The position numbers were made by a program, and so were the translations under genes. Shown in pieces: positions 33,801 through 46,929 of a stretch of 64,000 nt of DNA (positions are counted from its first letter, which is position 1; every line of letters starts with the position of its first letter). The stretch spans positions 8,246,001 to 8,310,000 of the forward strand of contig NC_046675.1 of NCBI RefSeq assembly GCF_003369915.1, written 5' to 3'. The notes under the pieces are model-generated. The model worked only from the letters and a program-made list of their open reading frames with translations. It was not told the DNA's origin and ran no database searches. Source of the stretch: Drosophila miranda. Lineage: Eukaryota; Arthropoda; Insecta; Diptera; Drosophilidae.

Positions 33801-35584
33801 GAAGCGCATCTCACCGGTGGCCGAGTCCTCGCCGGCCACATTGCGGGCCATGCACTGGTAGATGCCCTCCTCCTCCGGGTCGAACGAGTGGATGTGCAGA
33901 TCGTTGCCGCTGATGAACCGCGTATAGGAACTGTTCAGCTGCACTCCGTTGTGGTACCAGACGATGATCGGCTGGGGATGGCCCTCGGCCCGACAGCTCA
34001 GCGTCTTCGACAGGCTAATGAAGACCAGCTCCACGGGCAGGGTGCCCACGATGCGCGGCGGTGTCGTTACAATCACATGGAACGTCTGCGTCTCCAGGGG
34101 CGTGATGCAGCTGTACAAGCCCTCGTGGCGCGACTCGCTGGCATTGGCGATGGCCAGAGCCACACTGTTGTTGCTCATCTTGAGCAGCGTGTTGTTCGGG
34201 TACTGCAGCCACCACTCGATGGGCACAAAGTCGGCCACCGCATGGCACTGCAGCAGCACAGAGCCCCCGGCAGCCACATAGACGGTGCCATTCTGGAAGG
34301 CAGGCAGCAGCTGGGCCTCCGACACGGCCGTCTCCCGCTCCCCCCCATTCGGCTCGACGCGCAGCAGCCACACGAACTGGCGGTGGGCCTTGCTGGCATA
34401 GGGGTTCTGGGCCAAGCATCTGGAAAACACGGATAATGCATAATACTATGTACTTTCACGGGCGATAATTGACAGGGACAATGTGGGGTAGCCCCACAAT
34501 TACAGGAGGCGCTGGGGCGTGGCAAAATGTTAATTAATGCATTGTTTTGGGGCGGGCGCACGCTCCCAGGTCGCTGCAATGAGAGTGCGTCTGGCTGATG
34601 GATATGGATTGGCAAAAGGTGTTGATTTAGCTCCGCCAATCCACCCGTTTGCACCACCAGCCATTCGGCTAATGGAAAATCAACGTCAGTCCTGGTCAGT
34701 TTTCCCATTACTCACTTGTATTTTCCCGCCTGTTCGCGGCGCAAATGCCGCAAAATCAATGTGCCATTCGACAGGATAAGAGCACTGTAAAGGGAAAATT
34801 AAGGTTTGAAATTAGTAGCTGCTCCTTCGGAATGGGATCGATCCTCTGAGAACATTCAAGCGTTGGTTGCAAAGAGTTGGCCTTCTTGTTTATAGGAGAG
34901 TCTTTGGTCCAGTCTCGATGTTACCACACACTGATCTTTACTCGCCTGTTGTCATTGGCCAGGGATTCGTTGCCAAAGTACCAGCTAATCCGGGCAGCGG
35001 GCACACTGAGAAAGGGACAGCTCAGGACAAGGGGTCGGCTCTCCAAAGCGCTGATATTAGCCGCCTGCTGTTGGCCCGGAAACAGGCGTTTGAGAACTGC
35101 AAACGGAAAGGGGGCTATAGGTGGGTGTTCTTTGTATCTATATCTGTGTATTTTTTACCTGGATATTCCACGGTTATGCTGTCGGATAGCACAGCCGACT
35201 CATCCCAATCGATCTTGCAGCGATAGACGCCGCTGGCCCGCTCATTTGGTGGCAGGCGCAGTGTCCCATTCTCGTACTGGAAAAACTCACTTTTGCGTAT
35301 GGATAACTTAACGATGGCCTCATCATTCCGATACCAGAGGCAGTAGATGGGCTGGTTGTCTGCACAGAGAGTACAAGGGAGACCTTTAGCTTCCAGGGTC
35401 CTTGGTGGATGGGGGCGGGGATACCTACCCTGATAGCTGCTGTAGCGATTGAGGATGGGTTCGCATGGCAGAAAGTATGGGGCATGGGGCTTGCTGATTG
35501 TCACCCTGGTGACGGAATGCTTCTTGATCTGCAAATACGGTCGAAGGGCGCTTGTGTTCTTCGGCTGTGAAACGGCGGCAGCAA
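30860..35584 (-). CDS. Ig/FN3 transmembrane receptor, 9 exons seen, leader exon missing
   Basis: Exons 35429-35584, 35159-35359, 34946-35096, 34716-34784, 33461-34419, 32953-33398, 32550-32844, 32321-32490 and 30860-32257 are in frame and give about 1280 residues. Four Ig domains are visible (Cys/Trp/YxC sets ending GVYRC, AGKYKC, GLYSC and GIYQC). They are followed by FN3-like domains, the clearest around LKLIWEPPVNPNGRVHHYNI, a transmembrane segment IAIGSLLSIACVIIFALFII, and a 390-residue cytoplasmic tail rich in Ser, Asn, Gly and Ala. Many N-x-S/T sequons mark the outer part. The layout resembles the DCC/Protogenin group; the fly axon-pruning receptor Plum is a candidate ortholog, recalled only from its layout. 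The first exon starts out of phase (needs one more base) and has no in-frame ATG, so the signal peptide is encoded upstream. The 34946 donor appears to be GC rather than GT. Confidence 0.85.
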
Positions 35585-37947
35585 CTGGAAAAAGCCAAAG
35601 GAACACCGGAAAAACAATTGATTAGCAAATACAGACGTGGATAAATTATGGCCATACCCACAGACAATAGACAAAAGACCAACAAAAAATCGTGGAAAAG
35701 TGTTATTTATATTCGTGGCTTAATCTATTGGCCGTTATAAATTTCACGCTTTTCACTTAGCCACTGAACGCCCACGCCAATTGCATTGAGGGTTTTTTTT
35801 CCAGCAATGCCCATAAATACACACCAGGAAAAAGCAAAACAAAAAGAAATCTGAGAAATATTGCAGAAAATGGCAAACAACGGAGAGCCCTCGCTGGGCT
35901 CTGGGCTCCGGGCTGGCTCTCAGAATCAGAGTCCGAGACTGCGAGACTCCGCCTCTGCTGTCGGTGGAGTGTACCGATACGTGCTGCAGGCGTGTCCAGC
36001 CAGACTTGGCGTGTTAATTAATTTTTGGTGCCGCTGCCATTTGCTGCTAGTGACGCCGTCGACCGTTGGCATCGTCTAGTGGGCCAGTGGCCATACGGTG
36101 CGTATACGTGATATTAAGCAGCTAAAACAATTACATGGCCAGCGGGCCCCAAAGCGGCAGAGCTAGGAGCATTTGCATACGACTCTGCTTACAGGGCATA
36201 CATCACCCATCATCATCATCATCATCATCCACGAGGCAAGAGCACAAGTATCTATTAGCTGCAGTTTGCCCTGCTGCAGACGATAATGGTCGGAGTCGGA
36301 GCCCAAAGTGCCTGGTGAAAAATCACCGAATGCTAGAATCGTAAGAACTCGTCTAGCAATAACAAATGTCCGGACATTAGTCAAATGCGTTGAAATTTAT
36401 GCTAAAAATGCAATCAACTTGCGTTCCGCTTGAAGGACGAAAGAGAGCGAAAGAGAGAGAGAGAGAGACCCCCCCAAAACAGCACCACAGCAGCAGCTGT
36501 GCCCCAATCAGTTGGCCCACCCAAGTGGCAGCCTGTGGGGGTAGTGGCAGGCACTGCTGGTGCACTCAGCTGTGGCCGAATGCCAAGTGCTGAATGCTGG
36601 ACAACTGACTGCTCGTTAGCCAGAGACACAAATTGTGGCAAGACAGGGAGTAAAGTGGACTGCTGTTCATCTGCTGAATATTTGTTTCGGCTTTTTTGAT
36701 AAATGTACTTCTATAAATTAGATAATTGCTGAGCATCGGCAATGGGGGATGAGGATTGTCGGGACGTCGGGATGTATTTTTAAAGTTCTGACTCGTGGAA
36801 TTTTCTCCGCTCTGCTCTGCTCGCTATCTCTGTCCCTGTCTCTCTGCTTGCGTTGCATGTTTGTACGCAATGTGTTGCAATTTTTATTGCTGTAATTACA
36901 CGCAATGCCCTGGCGGCAATTTGACGCATGGAAATGCCTGCCACGTCAGCGGCAGCGGCCAGTAGCAACATCGCTAAGTGCGGCAAATTTACACACACAC
37001 ACACACACAACGCATGCGGCAAGGAGCAGGGAGGAGGTGGGGGATTGCATGTGCAACACAGGGCGTAATTGTTATAGCGTAATTGTTTCAATGGCTGGCC
37101 GTTTAACTGCGCTTCGGCAACTACTACTTCAGTGTAACGACGAGGCATGCCGCACAGGTGCAGGGCAGGACAGGACACGAGCCACTGGCATAGGTACAGG
37201 CACTGGGCGGAGTCAAAGTTCAGCGATTTTTTGTCATTCCCTGCACACACCTTGCGCACGAACCATTTGTCATCGCCTTGGTCCTGGTCGCTGGCCCTCG
37301 TTCCTGGTTCCTGGCATGTCAACGGCAGCGTTATGTGCTCGAGAGTCGTTAGCACGGGGGCTATCGTTAAGCGTTTTCAGATTAATTGCTGCACGCCGCA
37401 TACAGCTTTCTAAACCACTATCAATTATCCATGGGATTTGGAATCTCTGCCCTGCAACCAGATCGGATTAGATCCAATGATTGAACTGTCATGACATTCA
37501 GCTTTCGTCCAGGCAACACTTTATCTCTGGCTCTCCGATCCCCAAGCCATATAATTTCAGATCATTTGTATTAAAATCTGTCTTCCTTCTGTCTCCCCTC
37601 CAGAGCCCCAAAGACAGAGCCCAGACCCCAGACACTTTGCAGTCCCAGGCTCTTTCTTTCAGTCAGCTCAGTGGAGAGGAATGTTTCCCAGAATCGTGCT
37701 TGAATGCTGTTTGACAAGAAGCACACACAGACACAGACACAGACACAGAAGCACCATCAATACACCCATACACTCTGGAGGAGACTTCTACTAAGTTGTA
37801 GCAAGTTGCAAGTCAATAGTCTCCAAGCAAAAGGGGGAGCTGCGCACAAAATTTGCATAGTTGAACGCACGTCGTCGACGGCAGTGCATTCCATGCGGCA
37901 ACTGTTGCTGCAGTCCATGATGATGAATGCAACTGCAATTGCTGCAC

Positions 37948-37970
37948 CAGCAGCAGCAGCAGCAGCAGAG

Positions 37971-38001
<31 letters not shown>
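37948..38001. repeat. Interrupted (CAG)n trinucleotide array
   Basis: Two CAG runs of about eight and nine units are separated by AGGCAC. Open in several frames, but there are no supporting splice sites or conserved flanks. Confidence 0.85.
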
Positions 38002-38611
38002 TGGGGCTGCCACATAAATTGCCGGCTGCTGCGCTGAGCTTATCAAACGGCCACATCTTGTGGATAGATAAGCCCCATCCCCGTGCCCGTCCCCGTGCCC
38101 GTCCCTGTGTCCAGTCCCCGGTCTCTGTCTTGGGTCCCAGCCCTGGCAGTGGCCTCCATCTAACGGCAACTGTTTGGATTGCAGATTGCCTTCGCTGGGC
38201 CCCCAATGGAATTTCACAAATTCAAATTGCCAGGCATCCTTTAATGCTGCTGCTGCTGCTGCTGCTGCCCCCGTCCTGTGCCACAGCTGTTGGCACACAT
38301 TTACCGCTCCAAATCCAAGGCTGTGGCAGCAGCGGTGCGGCAACATTTTATGCAAAATGCAACGCGCTTGAGATAATTTATCGCCTAATGACGTGCTGTT
38401 CTAAGGTTGCCCCCGCGCGCCCCCCCTGCCATAAAATGCAATAATAAAATGTGCCTGCAGCAGGAGGAGGAGCAGGAGGTGGGGCTCAAAAAAAAGGAGG
38501 AAAAAAGCAAATTAAAAATGAAATTTAAATGCCACACGAGCGAGCAGCAGCATCAGCAGCTGAGAGGAACGGGTTGCAAGTTGCAAGTGACTCTGCCAAC
38601 TATCCCCTCCC

Positions 38612-38646
<35 letters not shown>

Positions 38647-41079
38647 TTCCCCTTCTATGTAAGTGCCACACACTATAATGGCATAGAGAGCATTCTTTTG
38701 GCTCCGCTCTTCTGCGCTGCTGTCGCTTTGGGGGCGCTCAACGAGAATTTATGAATGTGCAAATGCATACGACAATTTCGCGCATAAATGTAAGCTCCCT
38801 GCTACATGCCCCCCCCACACACACACACACACACATAAAGAGGGGGATGCTGCAGGGGAACACCCACCACAAGTCTGCGGAAAGACGGAGATGGAGAGAT
38901 GTGCAGATCGTATGGCAGTCGAAGATGCGTGTGCACATTCCATGGCATTCCACACAGACTCCACTAGCGACGGGGACGGCGGGAAGGGTGGGGGTGCATG
39001 TGGCATGTGGGAAGAAGTTCTATGGTTGCACAGAAAGTATCTTGTAGCTCAAGTTGCTGCTGCTGCTGCTGCAACTTGAATCGCTTCTATTGATTGCAAC
39101 ACAGTTCATTGGCGTAGTGCAGCATGCCCCAGCTGCTCAGCTGTGTGGTGGCATGAATGCCTCAGCTTATTTGGGTTAGCAGTTCAAATAGTTTTACGTG
39201 CTGCTCTGATCAAATTTTCAAATGCCACCACCGGCACCACCGCCAGCACCGGTTCGAGACGAGAATTTATTGAAAAGTCGTCCCCACAGGCATTTCAATG
39301 GAGTTGCTAGCTGCTTGCTGCTTGCCACACGGCTATAATTTCTCCATTGGAGAGCATTGTTTGCCTTTTGCCAGGACTAGAGCTTTGCTCAATTGAATGT
39401 CTGTGGTTGCAGTGTAATTGAGTGGTTGCAAGTGCCCCCCAAAATGGAAACTAGTTGGGGCAGCCAGAGCCAAGTTCCAAGCCAAGACTCACGCACACTT
39501 TTGGGCCAAGTTTTAAGCCAAAAACTCAGCAGCACCCACACACGCACACACATGTGTGTGAGGCAGGACTGTCCAGGGGCAAACCACTTTAGACAATGGC
39601 GGGAATTTACTTGGCAAAAGTCAAAGATAAATTGCTTTTTAACCTACAATTCCTCGATTTTGGTTAGTTGGGTCCTGCGCTTTGTTTGTTTGCCACATGC
39701 CAAGGCATCGGCAACGGCATTGGCATCCTCTTGCCACACACACACACAAGGCATTCAATTGACATATTTGGTTAACTTTTGGCGCTCTCCGGAAAATTCG
39801 CATTCATTCGTAGTTCAGGAATAAATTTCCCTTTGGCAATTTGCATTGCACGCACAGCAGAGGCAGAGCCCTGGTCCCTGGTCCTGTGGGGGCATGAAGC
39901 GGAATCTTATCTAAATGTTGTTCGGGGCGTGTGCCACAGAACCCAGGCCCAGATCCAACCATCGCTGGCCCCTCCCAGATACTCCCTCTTCGACTGAAGA
40001 ACAATAGAAAAGAGCTTTGTTCGATTTTACTTGGCAGTCATGTGCAAATATGTTTGCTAAAAAGTTTTCCATGGGATTATTAAAGGATTTGAATGGAAAT
40101 GTTCCGCTCCATCGATGAACGGCAGTGGAAATGCCAAATGAATTTCCACTAAGACTCCTTCGGAACCAATTTTGTGTTGCCAACACAATCCTAATTGGCC
40201 ATTTCTTTACTCCGAGGCATACGTAGTACCTTCCTGGTTCCCGATTCCCGGTTTCTGGTTTCTGGAGACCCATGTTCGAGAGTCAATGGCTGTCACAATA
40301 GCCGGATAACCAAAATACAATATGTTTCTGGCTATAAACGAATTCATTTCCGTTGAAATTTGGCACCGTCCGATGCCAGGCTGGGCAGGCAGTCCAGTCC
40401 AGTGGCTGCTCTGCCGTGGAGGACACACAGCATTTCCCTCCACCGCGATAAATCATATTGTAAAATTTCCGTTCAATATTTTTCGCTGCCAATGAAAACA
40501 AACAAACCGGCAGTGGCAGAAACAACAAATTGAAACTGGGAGGAAAAGACAGAGCGGTTGCAGCGAAGTTGCAGCATGGATTTCACAGTGGAGGAGTGTT
40601 GCCGAACAGGAAAGAGGAGTCAAGTCGTGGGACGGAGTAGAATTGGCCAGATCAGAGCCACAACAGAAAAGAGAAGAGAGTCCCAGAGTCCCAGAGTCCC
40701 ATGCAGCTTTTGTTTGGCCACATTGTATGCTAAATGGGAAAATGGGAACGACCCAACACGGATGGAGATGCAGATGAGGTTGCAGACGATGATGATGATT
40801 ACCATGATGATGGGCATCAGCTGGTTCCAGTACCATTCTGTGGCCTTCTGTTTGCTGGCATTTTTAAATGGGTTAAACGTAAACCATTTACCAATGACTC
40901 AATACAGCTTCCTGCAACTCCTCCACTCAGTGGAGGGACAGAGACAGAAAGAGAGGCAGAGGCAGAGCCAGGGTATGCATTAAAACCAAATAAATAAATA
41001 AGCTGCTGGAAAAAATGCCAACAAGCAGAGGAACTAAAATTAAACCAACATACGCCATGGCGTGTCAATCGACTAAGGG

Positions 41080-41430
41080 ATACCCTCTAATCAAAATTTG
41101 TCTGTGAGGGCTATAGATTTAATATTGGAAAATTATTGGAAAATTGTTATAATTTTTTGGAGAATTTTTTTCACTAAAAAAATTATATCTAAAAATTTGA
41201 AAATTCAAGAAACATTAAAAATGGTTCAAAACTTGAACTTTGACTTCATATAACTGCAGCTATAGCCTTTGTATGGACACAAAATAAAAATTATATGAAA
41301 GGTCATACAATTTTCTTGTTGACCCATGAATTCTTTTGGTTATCAGCGCTAGAAAGTGATTTAAAACAAAAGATTTCTTAAGGGTAGTGCCTGATCAAAT
41401 ACCTTTTACTACTCCTATATTGCAGGGTAT
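41080..41430. mobile_element. Possible MITE-like element with ATACCCT terminal repeats
   Basis: ATACCCTCTAAT at 41080-41091 and ATTGCAGGGTAT at 41419-41430 are inverted repeats matching at 10 of 12 positions. They enclose a 327-bp AT-rich interior that differs sharply from the flanking sequence and has no open frame. Size, short terminal repeats and AT-richness suit a non-autonomous DNA element; no target-site duplication is certain. Confidence 0.4.
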
Positions 41431-42002
41431 AAATAAATGCTGAGTACAAGCAACAGCAGCACACAAACCATGGCCAAAACCAGAACCGAGACTGGGACGG
41501 GGAGCCGGGATGGAGAGGAGGTGGACGGAGAATGTATGTGGATGATCAATAGTCAATGGCCAAATAGCAGAAAATAACAATGTTGCCCAATAGCCAACGA
41601 GCCAAACAACAGCAACAAAAGACGCAATAAAATAATAAAAGCGAAAAACGAAAACCGAAAAGCGAATGAGAAAATAAGAAGAATGAAGAGCCAGAGCCAG
41701 AGCGAGAACCCCAAACCGATGGTCAAGCGAAGATGAGGATGAAAACCTCCAAACGGAATAAAAAAGAAATTATAAAAATGTTTCAGTTCAAGTGAGTAAA
41801 TAATACACACACACACACACGCACACACACGAGGAGGAGCGAAAGAGACAGAGCAGAAGTAATTCGGTTTTTGGTGGAATCCGAAGCCGAAGCTGAAGCC
41901 GAAGCCCAAGCCGAGGGTATTTTCGTAAGCTACGCAGCCAAAGTGCAACCGCAAGCCGCAGCCGTCAGCAGTTTCTGCGAAAGGTGGGCGTAGCCAAAAG
42001 GA

Positions 42003-42044
42003 GGGTAGGGGAGGGGGGGGGGGCGTGGGAGGGGGTGGGGGGCG
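42003..42044 (+). repeat. G-run cluster, potential G-quadruplex
   Basis: At least five G runs of three or more, including an uninterrupted run of eleven, fall within 42 bases of the plus strand. Confidence 0.7.
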
Positions 42045-45000
42045 GCATACATTGTGTGTAAAATGCTGAAAGTATGGGCATGCTCTCTGCGATTGTGTGG
42101 CCCATTGCGGTCTGTGTCCGGCAACACATCCACAATCACAATCCCATCAATGTCGTCGTTCTCGTCATCGTCATCGTGCATCCCCGGTTCAACGATGATT
42201 TCTATAGTGCCTCCCAGCGTGGAATGCTAGGAGCCATCCAGCCATCCAGCCAGCAGCTCCTTTCACCTCATTGAAGCCACCAAAGCTCAGCGTTGCTCCT
42301 CTCCGCTCCCGCCTCCTGTGGGGGCTACCCGATTATTATGCATCATTTAACAGGAAACATTGTTGCAGTCAATGCCTGGGGCTTCAGGGTTCAGCAGCGG
42401 GGGCGGGCTTCTTCAGCAGCAGCAACATGGGGCAGGGGGCATGGGGCAGGGCCAAAGCGGCAGCGTCACGAACACAGTCGGGCGACCAGCGAACGTGCCC
42501 CGCAAAATGTTTTACCGAATGCGAATTGCAAAAGAAAAATTATTGTTATTATGAGTTGCTAATTGAATGGAGTTGCCATGTATCGTCGTCGATGGGGCAT
42601 GGGGCAGGGATTGAGCGGAAACAACACTCGGGTAACGAGGCTTCAGCGTATGTAGAACCTTAGGCGATTGATGGCCATATATCCATCATATATCATCCGA
42701 AAATACCACGCTGATGATGTCTGATGGAAATTATGGCAACTGACAGAAACAAACGAGACATTTCCCGCTTCGATTCTCTCTCTCTTTTCATTGCATAAAT
42801 TATTTCCGTCTGTCTCCGCCAATTGGCTGTCAGAAAAAGGTAAACTGCCAAATATTGACAGCCCCAAGCCCCCAAAACCGTATGCGTACCCTTCTCAATT
42901 TGTTGACAAGCGAAAAGCCCCTGAAATTTCTTTCAGTGTATGACGAAAAAAACTAACTGTAAAAATGTAAATAAGCGTAAAATGTACAATTTTTTTGCCG
43001 CCATACAGCCCCATAATCACAGCACAGCGCAGCAGCATGTTGCACGTGCATGTGTGTGCCACTTGCTCTCCGAGCTGCTTCCATATCGCTGCCTCAATGC
43101 TGTCAATGTCAAAGTCATACATGATTCCCAACATGCCAAAGCCAAAGCCAAAGCCGAAAGCGAACAACAACAGTTACAGCAGCTAGACTCTGATGTTGCA
43201 TGCAACGTATCCAAAGAGCAGGAGCTGGAGCTGGAGCTGGAGCTGAAGCTGGAGCTGGCTACGAAAATTCCATGCGCATAATTTATTTAAAGATTCTCTC
43301 TCAATATTGGACAAGCATCGTCGTCGTCGTCGTCGTCGTCGTCGGCGTCCTCCTCCTCGTCCTCGTAGTCGTCTGCAGGTAAAATCTATTTGCATTTATC
43401 GTTGAGCCGGAAAATTGCAAAACTAAACTGCAAACTGTAAAGCTGGCAGCTGGAAAAGCAGGGGCCGGCACCAGGGAGGAAATGGAAATTGGTTAGAAGC
43501 GAACCCGAAAGGAAGCTGGCGAAAATTGTTGTGATTTCTCTCTCTGGGAAATGCGTTTAATGTGATTCTGTTGCGTGCCATGGACAGGGCTGGGATTTTA
43601 AATTAAAAATAAAAGCACAGACAGGGGCATCCACAGGATCGATTTGCCAAATTAGCGGCAACATGACTTTGTGTGTTGTAAATGAATTTGCCACCAAAAA
43701 AGAGGAGCCAGAGGAGACACGCGCAGCCCAGGAGGAGGCCTGTCTGTCTCTCTCTCTCTCTGTGAAACATTCGATTGTTAATTATATTTGGCTGGTGATT
43801 AATTAAGTTAATGCATTGTTTTTGCCAAAGACCTCTGCCCCAAAGTGTGGCAGTCAACACGTTTAATGGTTTTGCATTAACTTAAAGGGGCATTAGTGCA
43901 TAAGTATGCTGTAATCTAGAAGTCAGAAGGGGCGAGAGTGCCAGCTGGTTATGGCCAAAGGCTGACCAGTGAACCAGTCAACCAGTCAGCGCCAGTCAGT
44001 GGTTGCATGCCCCCCCCTTCCCACCAACAGCGCGCTGGTCGGACGCGTTGTACTTGTTAATTGCAGCGGAAGCACTCAATTAAAAGCGCGTGAAACGACT
44101 GCGCCGCCACCACCGCCACCAGCACCACCTGCGTGAAGAAGAGTATCGGTCTCTCTGTCCCTCTTTCCCCAATTGAGGGGGGGGAAGTATCTCCACAGAG
44201 GTGGCTGTAACTATAACTACAAATGACAGACAGCCAGGGAGACAGCCGGGGAGACAGCCGGGGAGTGCTGTATGCCGTGCTGCAAATTAAGGACACAGGA
44301 AACAAACAAATGCGGCGTAATCAAAAAGCGGTAAATGCCTCCTGACACTGTAAATAGTTTATAGGCAAATGCATAAAGTTGCAAATTGTCAGCAAACAAA
44401 CCGCAATCCAGAGCCCCAGAACCAACGCTCGACCAATCCGCAGACCAAAAATGTCAGAATCGCCAATCCAAAAACGCTGGGACGGAAAAAAAAACGGGCA
44501 GTAGAAAATGGAACTGGGAATGCAATAATGCATCTGTTTGTCAATGTTTGTCGAGACTAATTAGATGGCAGCCGGACATCGCGTCGAGTCGACTGATGAA
44601 AGATGCATGAGCGGGCTTTAATTGGATATTTGATGGATGGATACATATGCAGATACGAGAACACATACATACATGCTGTAGATAGATAGACTATGGATGG
44701 GCAGACAGATAAATGTCCGAATGATGGCCAGTTGCAAATGCTATTAGATGGAAAGATACATAGATACCGAAACGTGCCAAGAGTTACTATATCTATAGTT
44801 TCTATAGCTACATTATCCCCTAGTCTTGGGCCTGTTCCATCGATTAATCTTAATCAATTTGGGTTGAACTGCATCTCAGGTTGATCTTTCCACTGAATGA
44901 AGGCTTTGGTGCCTCATCGATCATTCGGGGCTTGTCTGAGTGGATGAACGATGACCTGCAGAGTTCTAGCTATGCGTACGGATGCACTTCCTCGTACCAA

Positions 45001-46605
45001 CAAATTACCACAGCCAGCTGTATGCAGCACGTGACGTAGAGACCAGAGACCAGAGACCAGGCACCGTTTCTGGCACCGTTTGTGGCACTTGTGGCTGTCG
45101 TGACATCATATGGCAAAATGTCAGCAGTTTTATGATGAGGCACACACACGCATAACTTGTTGTTGTCTCTGTGTTTTGTGGCCTGCCCCAAGAAGAGCTG
45201 CAGTAACAGCTTGCCTCTGCTTGTGCTGTTGTTGGGGGCATTCGCACAGTGTGTCGCATAAATAATGCAGTTCATTATGTCATTTGGCGGCACGTTGCGT
45301 GTGAGCGCAGCTAAGACGCCGCTGCCGCTGCAACATCATCAGAACGGGGATCGGATCGCCTGGCCTGCCGCACAGCCCAACGTCTTGCTCTCATTGTTGC
45401 CGGCACGCCAAGTGCGGAAATGAAGTTGTCAATGAGCCACTTCCACAATTTATGACCGCTGCGATGAGGCTGCGGCAAGAGTCAAGCCTGCCTGCCTGCC
45501 TGCCTGCCAAGATCTTAATTATGACTTGAGTAATGTGGAATAAACGATAAAGCGTGCGGCTCCACGCAAATACTATACACTGCACGAAAAGACTTCGACT
45601 GCGACTGCGAGTGCGAGTTCCATTTGGAGAAGTCGGGTCTGGTCTGTCAGGCGGCCAATCAACTTCATAAATCAACAAGCCAGCCTCCTCCTCTCCTGAC
45701 CAGGGAACAAGCAGTTATGGTATTGGAAACGGAATGGGGCATGGGAAGGGGGAAGGGGCACTGGCTATATGGGGACAAAATCTCATAAAAATGTCAAATA
45801 AAATGTGGCAGCCATTTTTGTGCATTTGCCAAATTTGCAAAATTTAATTGTGGCGTAAAAAATGTGCAAATTTATGATTATTTTATTGCACTTTTTTCGG
45901 GCCAAGTTTGGCAAGTGACCAAAAGCCCACAAATGTGGCTCAAAAGTACATTATTGCTAGAGCCGACTCGGACTCGGACTTGGACTTGGACTCTCAAAAG
46001 TAAATAACATTTATTTATAGACCTGCTGCTGTTCGGCTGTTTGTTTGCTTGTCCGAGTCTCCATCTTTGGGGGAGGACGACCCACTGTCTGGACAGCAGG
46101 GCAACAAAGCTCTCTGGCATTAAGGAAAATGTTCATCAGACTTATTTTATTGAGTGTGGAAATTTCATTGTAACAAATCAATTAATGGCTGGGGGAATTA
46201 AGGCAGCAGCCCAGGCAGCAGCCAGGCACCAGGATGATTGTTGCTATTTGGCGCTGTGTTTTGGCTGTCAGCAATCAGCAGTAATCAACGGTTGTGTGGG
46301 CGGTTTGGGGGCGACAGCCATAGCCATAGCCAGGGCTTTTGGCCAGGTTACGGACCGGACCCAGTCATCGAACCAAGTACCGGGGTGTCCGATGACGATG
46401 GCAGCCGTGCCAGACATTACGTCGCACGTCTGAGTGCGCAGCGAAACAGCCAACGAGCGACAACAGCAGACAGCAGACAGCAGACGGCAGGCAAGAAGAA
46501 AGAATTCTTGATTGGATTTTGGATTGCCGAAGACTGGCATACCCTTCCAGATCGATACAGATTGAATACGTTTTTAATTGCAAATTTAGATGGGGTTTAT
46601 GGAGC

Positions 46606-46794
46606 TTATGAGGTCCACTGGTTGTTCCAGGATACGATCGCCTTGCGTCGGCATCGGTCATTGGGCGTCAGTACGTAGCCCTTGGGGCATCGTATCTGAG
46701 TCTGTAGCCAAGTCCTATCCAATTTTGGTTCGATTTCTTGGCCCAGCACTACGATGGCGGGGCAGAACAGCTGCCACACTGCCAGCAGCTTCAT
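46606..46794 (-). CDS. Small secreted peptide, 62 residues, single exon
   Basis: The frame from ATG at 46794 encodes a textbook signal peptide, MKLLAVWQLFCPAIVVLGQ, and a 43-residue mature part with two cysteines in CPKGYVLTPNDRCRR. A longer frame exists from 46863, but the residues before 46794 are polar and would bury the signal peptide, so the internal Met is preferred. ATTAAA on the minus strand at about 46573-46578 could serve as poly(A) signal. The CP-x-G-x(n)-D/N-x-x-C-R spacing is one I associate with short secreted Drosophila peptides of unknown function (hemolymph or seminal fluid), but no named gene is recognised. It would lie inside, and on the same strand as, the presumed large first intron of the Ig receptor. 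Confidence 0.65.
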   Translation of the reverse strand: MKLLAVWQLFCPAIVVLGQEIEPKLDRTWLQTQIRCPKGYVLTPNDRCRRKAIVSWNNQWTS

Positions 46795-46929
46795 GTTCAA
46801 GCGACTGAGTGGTGAGTGGCATGCAGTGGATGTACCACCATGGATAATACTGGAAAATTTCAATTGGTTGTGGAAAAGCCACTAATGGAATGGAATCAGC
46901 GTAGCATGGCGGTAGTAGATCTTTCCTTC

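Larger units (their letters stand above)
35585..46605. other. Gene-free stretch, probably first intron or upstream region of the Ig receptor
   Basis: About 11 kb without a credible coding exon. It contains many microsatellites: CAT at 36203-36229, ACAGAC at 37725-37748, CAG at 37948-38001, CT at 38616-38641, CA at 38817-38835 and 41806-41829, GAGCTG at 43221-43258 and GTC at 43318-43342. The long open frames over the CAG arrays are poly-Ala, poly-Leu or poly-Cys translations of the repeat and are not taken as genes. The missing signal-peptide exon of the receptor may lie here or further right. Confidence 0.45.

Noticed and set aside
35429-35685. Upstream stretch with hydrophobic reading as signal peptide of the Ig receptor
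   Set aside because: No in-frame ATG follows the TAA, and the stretch looks like the polypyrimidine tract of the acceptor at 35585.
37704-38444. 246-codon plus-strand frame with poly-Ala
   Set aside because: The length comes from CAG/CTG microsatellites; no splice-supported or conserved-looking flank.
40283-40528. Minus-strand frame starting MLFLPLPVC, like a signal peptide
   Set aside because: The first codon is TTG, not ATG, and the rest has no family-like pattern or splice support.
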